Under the pieces are notes generated by a model. It did not search any database. It saw nothing but the letters and a program-made list of their open reading frames with translations, and was not told the DNA's origin. Shown here one piece after another: positions 57,110-64,000 of a stretch of 64,000 nt of DNA. How positions within the stretch are numbered: the first letter of the stretch is position 1; every line of letters begins with the position of its first letter. Source of the DNA: Nocardioides zeae (GTDB taxonomy: Bacteria; Actinomycetota; Actinomycetes; Propionibacteriales; Nocardioidaceae). The stretch is from assembly GCF_010686755.1 (NCBI RefSeq), contig NZ_JAAGXA010000015.1, positions 1-64,000 on the forward strand. Reading direction: 5' to 3'. A program made the translations under genes and the position numbers.

Positions 57110-59622
57110 TGGCCACCATGACCAAGGACATCCCCGAGGACCCGCTCGACCGTGGCCGGTTCCCCATCGATCCCTGGCGGTTCGTCGAGACCGACCACTA
57201 CCCGGGTGACCTCGGGCTGACGGAAACGCTCTTCGCCGTCTCCAACGGCTACCTCGGCATGCGGGGCAACCCCGCCGAGGGCCGCGACGCCCACGCGCAC
57301 GGCACCTTCATCAACGGCTTCCACGAGACCTGGCCGATCCAGCACGCGGAGAGCGCGTTCGGCTTCGCGCGCACCGGCCAGACCATCGTCAACGTCCCCG
57401 ACGTCAAGGTGCTCAAGCTCTACGTCGACGACGAGCCGCTCAACCTCGGCACGGCGGACCTCGAGCACTACGAGCGCAGCCTCGACTTCGCCTCCGGCGT
57501 CCTCACGCGCACGCTCGTGTGGCGCACCCCGGCGGGCAAGCGCGTGCGGGTCGTCTCGACCCGCATGGTGTCGATGACGGAGCGTCACCTCGCGCTGCTC
57601 AGCCTCGAGGTCACGATGCTCGACGGCGACGCCCCCATCGTCATCTCCTCGCAGATGCTCAACCGCCAGGACGGCAAGGACGAGTACCACGTCGCCGACG
57701 CCGCCCTCGGCGAGGGCATCGACCCCCGCAAGGCCGCCGGGTTCGACCACCGCGTGCTGCTCCCCCGCGGTCACTACTCCACCGACGAGCGCATGATGCT
57801 CGGCTACGTCTGCGCGCGGTCGCGCATGACCGTCGCGGTCGCCGCCGACCACCTGCTGACCTGCGACGACACCTACGAGATCATCCACAACGCCGAGGAG
57901 GACTCCGCCAAGTACGTCGTGCGCGTCGACGCAGGTGAGGGCAACACGGTGAAGCTCGAGAAGGCGGTCGCCTACCACTCGTCGCGCGGCGTGCCCGTGC
58001 GCGAGCTCTCCGACCGCTGCGACCGCACGCTCGACCGGGTGCGCCGCCTCGGCATCCCGCACTTCCACGCGGAGCAGCGCGCCTGGTACGACCGCTTCTG
58101 GGCCGACGCCGACATCCGCGTCGAGGGGCACCCGGCGCTGCAGCAGGCGATCCGCTTCAACCTCTTCCAGCTGGCGCAGGCCAGCGCGCGCGCCGACCAG
58201 CAGGGCATCCCCGCCAAGGGCGTGACGGGCTCGGGCTACGAGGGGCACTACTTCTGGGACACGGAGATCTACGTGCTCCCGTTCCTCACCTACACGCAGC
58301 CCGACGCCGCGCGCAACGCGCTGCACTTCCGGTGCCGGATGCTGCCGGCGGCGCGGGAGCGGGCGCGGGAGATGGCGCAGGAGGGCGCGCTCTTCCCGTG
58401 GCGCACCATCAACGGCGAGGAGGCCTCGGCCTACTACGCCGCCGGCACCGCCCAGGTGCACATCGACGCCGACATCTCCTACGCCCTCAGCAAGTACGTC
58501 GACGCGACGGGCGACTCCGGGTTCCTGGTGCGCGACGGCATCGACATCCTGGTGGAGACCGCGCGGATGTGGGCCGACCTCGGGTTCTGGCGCACCAACG
58601 GCGCCGCGTCGTTCCACATCCACGGCGTCACCGGCCCGGACGAGTACACGACGGTCGTCAACAACAACCTGTTCACCAACGTGATGGCGCGCTACAACCT
58701 CGAGCAGGCCGTGCAGGCCGTGCGCGAGGTCGCCGTGAGCGACCCCGCGGCGTACACGCAGATCGTCGCGCGGACCGGGCTGCAGCCGGACGAGGTGGAG
58801 GAGTGGGCGCGCTGCGCGGCCGGGATGACCATCCCGTTCGACGACACGCTCGGGATCCACCCGCAGGACGAGCACTTCCTCGACCGCGAGGTGTGGGACC
58901 TCTCGCGCACGCCGATCGAGCTGCGCCCGCTGCTGCTGCACTACCACCCGCTGGTGATCTACCGGTTCCAGGTGCTCAAGCAGGCCGACGTCGTGCTGGC
59001 GCTGTTCCTCCAGGGCGACCGGTTCACCCCGGAGGAGAAGAAGGCCGACTTCGACTACTACGACCCCATCACCACGGGCGACTCGACGCTCTCGGCGGTC
59101 GTGCAGTCGGTGATGGCGGCCGAGGTGGGCTACCACGAGGCCGCGATGAAGTACTTCCGCTCGGCGCTTTACGTGGACCTCGCCGACCTGCACGGCAACA
59201 CCGTCGACGGCCTGCACGTCGCGTCGATGGGCGGCGTCTGGCAGACGCTCGTCTGCGGGTTCGGCGGCATGCGCGACCACGGCGGGCGGCTCTCGTTCGA
59301 CCCGCGCCTGCCCGTCGACTGGCCCTCGCTGTCGTTCCCGCTGCGCTGGCAGGACGTCACCGCCGACATCACCGTCACCCAGGAGACGATGACCGTCGCG
59401 GTCCGCGGCGACGAGGGCGCGTTCCCCTTCCGCGTGCGCGGGGTCGACCACGTCGCGCGACCCGGCCACGACGTGGTCGTCGACCTCGACGGCCACGGGC
59501 CCCGCATCGACGGCCTGCTCGGCGACCGCCCGCTCATCGGCGGCCACCGCGCCGACGGCACCGTCATCACCGCGGGCGTGCCGAGCCCCGTCGTGGGCCC
59601 GGACGACGAGCTGCCCGTCTGA
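57109..59622 (+). CDS. glycoside hydrolase family 65 disaccharide phosphorylase
   Basis: 837 aa. The order is: N-terminal beta-sandwich (about 1-290), linker, (alpha/alpha)6 barrel (about 330-700), C-terminal beta domain. The catalytic acid is Glu512 in HIHGVTGPDEYTTVVNNNLF. Other marks are GSGYEGHYFWDTEIYVLPFL and FKQADVV-like LKQADVVLALFLQGD. GH65 enzymes phosphorolyse maltose, trehalose or kojibiose-type disaccharides to beta-glucose 1-phosphate; the exact sugar cannot be read here. Coupled to the phosphoglucomutase gene. Confidence 0.93.
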   Translation: MATMTKDIPEDPLDRGRFPIDPWRFVETDHYPGDLGLTETLFAVSNGYLGMRGNPAEGRDAHAHGTFINGFHETWPIQHAESAFGFARTGQTIVNVPDVKVLKLYVDDEPLNLGTADLEHYERSLDFASGVLTRTLVWRTPAGKRVRVVSTRMVSMTERHLALLSLEVTMLDGDAPIVISSQMLNRQDGKDEYHVADAALGEGIDPRKAAGFDHRVLLPRGHYSTDERMMLGYVCARSRMTVAVAADHLLTCDDTYEIIHNAEEDSAKYVVRVDAGEGNTVKLEKAVAYHSSRGVPVRELSDRCDRTLDRVRRLGIPHFHAEQRAWYDRFWADADIRVEGHPALQQAIRFNLFQLAQASARADQQGIPAKGVTGSGYEGHYFWDTEIYVLPFLTYTQPDAARNALHFRCRMLPAARERAREMAQEGALFPWRTINGEEASAYYAAGTAQVHIDADISYALSKYVDATGDSGFLVRDGIDILVETARMWADLGFWRTNGAASFHIHGVTGPDEYTTVVNNNLFTNVMARYNLEQAVQAVREVAVSDPAAYTQIVARTGLQPDEVEEWARCAAGMTIPFDDTLGIHPQDEHFLDREVWDLSRTPIELRPLLLHYHPLVIYRFQVLKQADVVLALFLQGDRFTPEEKKADFDYYDPITTGDSTLSAVVQSVMAAEVGYHEAAMKYFRSALYVDLADLHGNTVDGLHVASMGGVWQTLVCGFGGMRDHGGRLSFDPRLPVDWPSLSFPLRWQDVTADITVTQETMTVAVRGDEGAFPFRVRGVDHVARPGHDVVVDLDGHGPRIDGLLGDRPLIGGHRADGTVITAGVPSPVVGPDDELPV

Positions 59623-59655
59623 GACCCGCCGGACCCACCGCACTAGCATCGGCGC

Positions 59656-60510
59656 GTGCGACGTGCGGTGGGTCTGGTGCTGGTCGGCATCGCGTCGGTG
59701 CAGATCGGCGCCGCCTTCGCCAAGAGCCTCTTCGGCGAGGTGTCGCCGACGACGATCGTCTGGCTGCGGCTGCTGACGAGCACCCTCGTGCTCCTGGCGT
59801 GGGTGCGGCCGTCGCTGCGCGGCCGCAGCCGCGCGGACTGGTACGTCGTGGTGGGCTTCGGGCTCAGCCTCGGGCTGATGAACTGGGCCATCTACCAGTC
59901 GTTCGCCCGGATCCCGATCGGCATCGCCGTCACCATCGAGTTCGTCGGGCCCCTCACCCTCGCCCTGCTGGGATCGCGCCGGATCCGGGACCTGGTGTGG
60001 GTCGGCCTCGCGGGCGCGGGCGTCGTGCTGCTCGGCGCGGAGCCGGCCGACCTGGACCTGGTCGGCGTGGGCTTCGCGCTCCTCGCCGGGGCCGCGTGGG
60101 CGGCGTACATCCTGCTCAGCGCCCAGACGGGCGCCCGCTGGGAGGGCCTCGACGGGCTCGCCGTGGCGAGCCTGGTCGCGGTGCTCCCGCTGACGCCGTA
60201 CGTGCTCGCCGCCCACGGCGACGTGCTCCTCGACACCCGGGTGCTGCTCATCGGGCTCGCGGTGGGGCTGCTCAGCTCGGTGATCCCCTACAGCTGCGAA
60301 CTGGTCGCGCTCCGCACCCTGCCGCCGTCGGTGTTCGGGATCCTCATGAGCCTGGAGCCAGCCGCCGCCGCGGTCGCGGCGCTCGTCGTGCTCGGCGAGC
60401 TGCTCACCGCCCTGCAGGTGGCGGCCATCGCCTGCGTCGTCGCGGCGGTGGCCGGCGCGACCGCGACGTCGCGGGGCGGGCCCGTGCACGCCGAGCCCGC
60501 CCCCGACTGA
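59656..60510 (+). CDS. EamA (DMT) family transporter
   Basis: 284 aa, ten helices in two EamA repeats (LVLVGIASVQIGAAFAKSLF; VGLLSSVIPYSCELVALRTL, ILMSLEPAAAAVAALVVLGE). It resembles RhtA-type amino-acid/metabolite exporters. Leaderless GTG with TAGCAT six bases upstream. Confidence 0.92.
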   Translation: MRRAVGLVLVGIASVQIGAAFAKSLFGEVSPTTIVWLRLLTSTLVLLAWVRPSLRGRSRADWYVVVGFGLSLGLMNWAIYQSFARIPIGIAVTIEFVGPLTLALLGSRRIRDLVWVGLAGAGVVLLGAEPADLDLVGVGFALLAGAAWAAYILLSAQTGARWEGLDGLAVASLVAVLPLTPYVLAAHGDVLLDTRVLLIGLAVGLLSSVIPYSCELVALRTLPPSVFGILMSLEPAAAAVAALVVLGELLTALQVAAIACVVAAVAGATATSRGGPVHAEPAPD

Positions 60511-60553
60511 CTCCCGACTGACTCCCGACCGGCCCCGACCGGACCCGACCGCG

Positions 60554-62311
60554 CTAGGAGCCCGTCTCCTCCCGGATCGTGTCCTCCACGACCTGCGCGT
60601 CGCTGGGCCGCGCCCGCCGTGCGGCGACCCCCGGGACGGCGCTCGCCAGCGGGGTGTCCGCCACCTGCTGCAGGCCGCGCACCCGGTCCTCGATGACGTA
60701 GGACCGCCGGGTGAAGACGTCGGCGCCGGGCGTCGTCACCGCCGGCACGCACCGGAAGTCCGCGGTGAGGGCGTCCGGCGTGATGGTCGTCGCGACGTAG
60801 CCGCGGAGGCTGTTCCAGAACTTCAGGTTCGGGTTGTCGTCGAACCACGGGTGCCTGCCCGACGGCTCGTCGTACCCGTTGCCGCCCGAGGTGATCGACG
60901 TCGTGACCAGCTCGGAGCCGATCGGCGCGTCCTGCGCGGCGTAGTCGAGGTGGAGGTCCCCCGCCCAGTGGGTGTGGACGTCGCCGGTGAGCACCACGGG
61001 GTTCCGCACCCCGGCGTCCACCCACCCGCGCTGGATGCGGTCGCGCGACGCCGGGTAGCCGTCCCACGAGTCCATCGACACGGTCTCGCGGGCACCCTCC
61101 GCGTTGCGCCGGCCACCGAAGAAGACCTGCTGGCCGAGCACGTCCCAGCGCGCGTGCGACCGGGCGAAGCCGTCGAGCAGCCAGGACTCCTGCGCCCGAC
61201 CGGTGAGGGTGCGGGCCGGGTCGTCGTAGCCCCCGCCCCGCTCCTTCCAGCCGTCGCCCTGGGCCTGGTCGGAGCGGTACTGGCGGGTGTCGAGCATGTG
61301 GAAGCTCGCCAGCCGACCCCAGGTCACCCGCCGGAACAGCTGGAGCCCGGGGCCGCGGGGCACGGAGGTGCGGCGCAGCGGCATGTTCTCGTAGTAGGCG
61401 CGGTACGCCGCGGCGCGGCGCTCGAGGAACCCGCCCTGCTCGGCGGGCTTCTCCGACACCCCGGCCGCGTAGTTGTTGTCCACCTCGTGGTCGTCCCACA
61501 CGACGAGCCACGGCGCCGCGGCGTGGGCGGCCTGCAGGTCGGGGTCGGTCTTGTACTGCGCGAGCCGCTGCCGGTAGCCGGCCAGCGTCGTCGTCTCGGG
61601 GCCCGCGTGGGGACGCAGGTGGGCCGGGTTGGCGGCTCCCTCGTACTGGTAGTCCCCCAGGTGCAGCACCAGGTCCGGCTGCTCCTCGGCCAGGTGGCGG
61701 TAGGCCGTGAAGAAGCCGACGGGGTAGTTGGAGCACGAGGCGAACGCCATCCGCAGCTCGCTCGGCAGCGCCCACGGCGCGGGCGCCGTCACCGCACGGC
61801 CCACCGGGGAGCGGTGCGCGCCGAGGGCGAACCGGTACCAGTGCTCCCGCCCCGCCCGCAGCCCGCCCAGCTCCACGTGGACGGCGTGCCCGGACTCCGG
61901 TCCGACGCTGACGGTCCCGCGCCGTACGACGTGGCGGAAGCCGGCGTCCTGCGCCACCTCCCAGCGGACCGGGAACCGGCGCGACGCCATGCCCCCCGAG
62001 CCGTCTGCGGCGAGCGGCTCGGTGGCCAGGCGGGTCCAGGCGACGAACCCGTCGGGCGCGGGGTCGCCCGAGGCGACGCCGAGGGTGAACGGGTCGGCGA
62101 CCGGGGTGCGGGTGGCGGCCGTCGGCCGCGCGTCGGGCCGTCCCGCGGCGGACGCGGGGAGGGCGGGCAGGGCGAGCGCGGGCACCACGACGGCGCCGGC
62201 ACCCAGGATGGTTCTCCGAGATGAGTGCACGGGTCGCGAGCCCACGCCCCGTGGGCGACGGGCGCCGTCCGTCGCGGCGACCGGGAGGTGAACAGTCGCC
62301 GGTTCGTGCAC
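60554..62311 (-). CDS. PhoD-like alkaline phosphatase/phosphodiesterase, Tat-exported
   Basis: 585 aa from GTG 62311 (an internal GTG at 62230, just before the Tat motif, is an alternative). Tat signal SSRRTILGAGAVVVPALALP. A PhoD N-terminal domain (FTLGVASGDPAPDGFVAWTR L) precedes the metallophosphatase core: ASCSNYPVGFFTAYRH, LVLHLGDYQYEG, VVWDDHEVDNN and VVLTGDVHTHWAGDL. It releases phosphate from organic esters outside the cell. Confidence 0.94.
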   Translation of the reverse strand: MHEPATVHLPVAATDGARRPRGVGSRPVHSSRRTILGAGAVVVPALALPALPASAAGRPDARPTAATRTPVADPFTLGVASGDPAPDGFVAWTRLATEPLAADGSGGMASRRFPVRWEVAQDAGFRHVVRRGTVSVGPESGHAVHVELGGLRAGREHWYRFALGAHRSPVGRAVTAPAPWALPSELRMAFASCSNYPVGFFTAYRHLAEEQPDLVLHLGDYQYEGAANPAHLRPHAGPETTTLAGYRQRLAQYKTDPDLQAAHAAAPWLVVWDDHEVDNNYAAGVSEKPAEQGGFLERRAAAYRAYYENMPLRRTSVPRGPGLQLFRRVTWGRLASFHMLDTRQYRSDQAQGDGWKERGGGYDDPARTLTGRAQESWLLDGFARSHARWDVLGQQVFFGGRRNAEGARETVSMDSWDGYPASRDRIQRGWVDAGVRNPVVLTGDVHTHWAGDLHLDYAAQDAPIGSELVTTSITSGGNGYDEPSGRHPWFDDNPNLKFWNSLRGYVATTITPDALTADFRCVPAVTTPGADVFTRRSYVIEDRVRGLQQVADTPLASAVPGVAARRARPSDAQVVEDTIREETGS

Positions 62312-62322
62312 AATCGGGTGCT

Positions 62323-63288
62323 GTGCCTCCCTCCCTCCGGGCCGTCGGCGCCGACGAGAGCCCGTCCGACAGCCCCGTCCGCCTGACTTACCACGACGTC
62401 ACGAGCGCCGACGGGACGCGGCTGCGGGCCTGGACCAACGACCCCGACCGCGCGCTGCCCGGCCCCACGGTGCTGCTGTGCAACGGGCTCGGGACGAACC
62501 CCTACACGTGGCCCTTCCTGCTCGACCCGGCGTGCGACGTCCGCGTCGTGTCGTGGCAGCACCGCGGCGTCGGCGGCTCGGAGCGGCCGGTCGACCGCTG
62601 CCACATCGGCATCGACTCGCTCGTCGAGGACGCCGTCGCCGTCATGGACGACGCCGGTCTCGACCGGGCGCCGACCATCGGGTGGTCGATGGGCGTCAAC
62701 ACCCAGTTCGAGCTGGCCACCCTGCACCCCGACCGCGTCGCGGGCCTGTTCGCGCTGGCCGGGGTGCCCGGTGCGACGTTCTCCACGATGCTCGAGCCGA
62801 CCCGCCTGCCGGCGCCGGTGCGCCGCAGCCTCGCCGTCGGCACGACCCGGGTCGCCCGGCTGCTCGGGCCTGCGATCAGCACCGTCGCGCAGGCGCTGCC
62901 CGTCACGCCGCGCACCATCTCCGTGCTCGGTCGCACCGGCTTCATGTTCCCCATCGAGGACCGCGAGAACGCGGCCGCGGCCGTGCGCGAGTTCCTGACG
63001 ACGCCGTTCGACTGGTACTTCCACCTCGCGCTCCACGCCGCCCGCCACCAGCGGGTCTCCCTCAGCACGATCGACGTGCCCGCGATGTTCGTCGCCGGCT
63101 CCGCCGACATCCTCGCCGGCTCGCACGCGATGCGCTCCGCGGCGGAGCGGATGGCGGACGCGACGTACGTCGAGCTCCGCGGCTCCCACTTCATCGCGAT
63201 GGAGCAGCCGGCCGAGGTGCACCGCCTGCTGCGCGAGCTGCTCGCCCGCGTGGCGGAGCGGGAGGCCCCGGCGGGCGGGACCGACTGA
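62323..63288 (+). CDS. alpha/beta hydrolase
   Basis: 321 aa. Oxyanion region VLLCNGLGTNPYTWPFLLDP, nucleophile elbow GWSMGVNTQ, SADIL region Asp and C-terminal His in LRGSHFIAMEQP form the triad. No signal peptide. Substrate unknown (ester or lactone-like). GTG start with CACAAT 8 bases upstream, overlapping the start of the divergent phosphatase gene, so the two compete for the same 12-bp spacer. Confidence 0.9.
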   Translation: MPPSLRAVGADESPSDSPVRLTYHDVTSADGTRLRAWTNDPDRALPGPTVLLCNGLGTNPYTWPFLLDPACDVRVVSWQHRGVGGSERPVDRCHIGIDSLVEDAVAVMDDAGLDRAPTIGWSMGVNTQFELATLHPDRVAGLFALAGVPGATFSTMLEPTRLPAPVRRSLAVGTTRVARLLGPAISTVAQALPVTPRTISVLGRTGFMFPIEDRENAAAAVREFLTTPFDWYFHLALHAARHQRVSLSTIDVPAMFVAGSADILAGSHAMRSAAERMADATYVELRGSHFIAMEQPAEVHRLLRELLARVAEREAPAGGTD

Positions 63289-63337
63289 CCGGAGCGACCA
63301 GCGGGTTCGATGGACGGCGCGTGCGTACGGTGGGGCC

Positions 63338-64000
63338 ATGCGCCGCACCGCCGCCGTCGTGACCGCCTCCGCCCTGCTCGCGCTGGCCGCCTGCGGGTCC
63401 GACGAGCCCGACGAGGACGGCGAGGCGGCACCGTCCCCCTCGGCGCCGTCCTCCTCGTCCTCGGCGCCCGCGCCGTCCTCGTCCTCCGCGCCCGCGCCGA
63501 CGACGCCCCGCGTGCCCGCGGCCGACGGGGAGGTCACGACGGGGCTCGACGCCCCGTGGGACGTGGCCTTCATGCCCGATGGCGCCGCCGTGGTGCCCGA
63601 GCGGGACACGGGGCTCGTGAAGCTCGTGTACGACGACGGCACCGTCATCGAGGCCGGTGAGTTCCCCGAGGCGGAAGGCGCCGACGAGGCCGGCCTGCTC
63701 GGCGTCGCGGTCTCGCCCGAGTTCGCCGAGGACCGCCAGCTCTACTTCTACCTGACCACCGCCGACGACAACCGCGTCGTACGTCGCACCCTCACCGAGG
63801 ACGGCACCCTCGGCGAGCAGGAGGCCGTGCTGACCGGCATCCCGAGCTCGAACCGCCACGACGGCGGGCGCCCGGAGTTCGGGCCGGACGGCTACCTCTA
63901 CGTCGCCACCGGTGATGCCGGCCAGCCCGACCTCGCCCAGGACCCCGACTCGCTCGCCGGCAAGATCCTGCGGATCACCCCCGACGGCGACCCGGCCCCC
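63338..64000 (+). CDS. PQQ-dependent sugar dehydrogenase (GSDH-like), 3' end beyond window
   Basis: 221 codons visible. Lipoprotein signal (ASALLALAACGSDEP; lipobox Cys19), a Ser/Ala/Pro-rich linker (about 30-58), then the beta-propeller start GLDAPWDVAFMPDGAAVVPE and NRHDGGRPEFGPDGYLYVAT GDA, the NxHxGG signature of glucose/sorbosone dehydrogenases. It would oxidise aldoses at the cell surface with PQQ. Leaderless ATG (TACGGT six bases upstream). Truncated by the window edge. Confidence 0.93.
   Translation, partial: MRRTAAVVTASALLALAACGSDEPDEDGEAAPSPSAPSSSSSAPAPSSSSAPAPTTPRVPAADGEVTTGLDAPWDVAFMPDGAAVVPERDTGLVKLVYDDGTVIEAGEFPEAEGADEAGLLGVAVSPEFAEDRQLYFYLTTADDNRVVRRTLTEDGTLGEQEAVLTGIPSSNRHDGGRPEFGPDGYLYVATGDAGQPDLAQDPDSLAGKILRITPDGDPAP

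Noticed and set aside
56515..60489. Very long minus-strand open frame (over 1300 codons) opposite gdhA-distal genes
   Set aside because: It is antisense to the phosphoglucomutase, GH65 and EamA genes, all with clear motifs; its own translation is low complexity with no start signal.
1..64000. CRISPR arrays, insertion sequences, prophage or integrase genes, rRNA
   Set aside because: None seen: no short regularly spaced repeats with unique spacers, no transposase or integrase motifs, no rRNA sequence in the window.

Overview
The window is high-GC DNA with dense, mostly non-overlapping genes, many GTG starts and frequent 4-bp GTGA/ATGA start-stop overlaps. The order tRNA-Trp, secE, nusG, rplK, rplA, rplJ, rplL with an Mce-type ATPase beside rplL, and rpmG with two MaoC dehydratase genes and murB nearby, is typical of Actinomycetota. 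The gene content fits Nocardioides or a close relative (Nocardioidaceae); this placement is inference, since no rRNA is present. A recurring sequence feature is a -10 hexamer (TANNNT) lying 6-7 nt before the start codon, which points to many leaderless transcripts.

Layout. 1-9.0 kb: translation/transcription cluster on the minus strand (rplL, rplJ with its leader and promoter, rplA, rplK, nusG, secE, tRNA-Trp). It is interrupted between rplA and rplJ by a four-gene cassette (small secreted protein, ABC ATPase, permease, small membrane protein) and a divergent DUF418 membrane protein. 9-13.2 kb: adenosine deaminase, a DUF4190-like protein, murB, two MaoC dehydratases, rpmG, tRNA-Met, tRNA-Thr. 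13.3-16 kb: biotin uptake (bioY-bioM-bioN) divergent from a BioQ-type TetR regulator with a clear operator. 16-22 kb: FMN reductase with a divergent TetR gene, Nudix-like protein, cimA, Ser/Thr kinase, MmcQ/YjbR protein. 22-26 kb: M16-like peptidase, ilvE, leuB and a 41-aa gene before it. 26-29.3 kb: methyltransferase-like protein, YczE-type membrane protein and a divergent MocR regulator. 29.3-31.1 kb: three coupled genes resembling YbaB, EspC and WXG100 proteins, followed by a 182-bp tandem repeat array. 31.8-35.1 kb: efeUOB iron uptake with a DtxR/IdeR-type box. 35.2-37 kb: small XRE regulator, DUF6907 protein and rhamnosyltransferase, among AT-rich near-palindromes. 37-39.6 kb: DsbA/FrnE protein and an ABC transporter. 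39.7-43.3 kb: ilvBNC with a leader-peptide attenuator. 43.4-47.6 kb: PCD-VOC fusion and a secreted subtilase. 47.7-50.3 kb: ECF sigma/anti-sigma pair divergent from a CHRD protein and a class F sortase. 50.4-52.5 kb: PadR regulator and MFS exporter. 52.5-53 kb: gene-free DNA rich in perfect palindromes. 53-64 kb: ilvD, gdhA, beta-phosphoglucomutase plus GH65 phosphorylase, EamA transporter, PhoD-type phosphatase, alpha/beta hydrolase and a truncated PQQ-type sugar dehydrogenase.

How the genes work together. Branched-chain amino acid synthesis is unusually complete but scattered: cimA, ilvE, leuB, ilvBNC and ilvD lie in five places over about 37 kb. At least two of these units (cimA and ilvB) begin with a short leader peptide rich in Ile/Leu/Val followed by a rho-independent hairpin, so attenuation appears to be shared between them. 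Regulatory DNA is legible at many loci: a BioQ-like box, a GlnR-like box before gdhA, a DtxR-like box before efeU, paired TetR boxes, a 32-bp PadR palindrome, and a mirror-symmetric pair of ECF promoters. The least explained items are the AT-rich near-palindrome shared by the XRE/DUF6907/rhamnosyltransferase locus and the distant secreted-protein/ABC cassette, the 182-bp repeat array, and the palindrome cluster at 52.58-52.81 kb.
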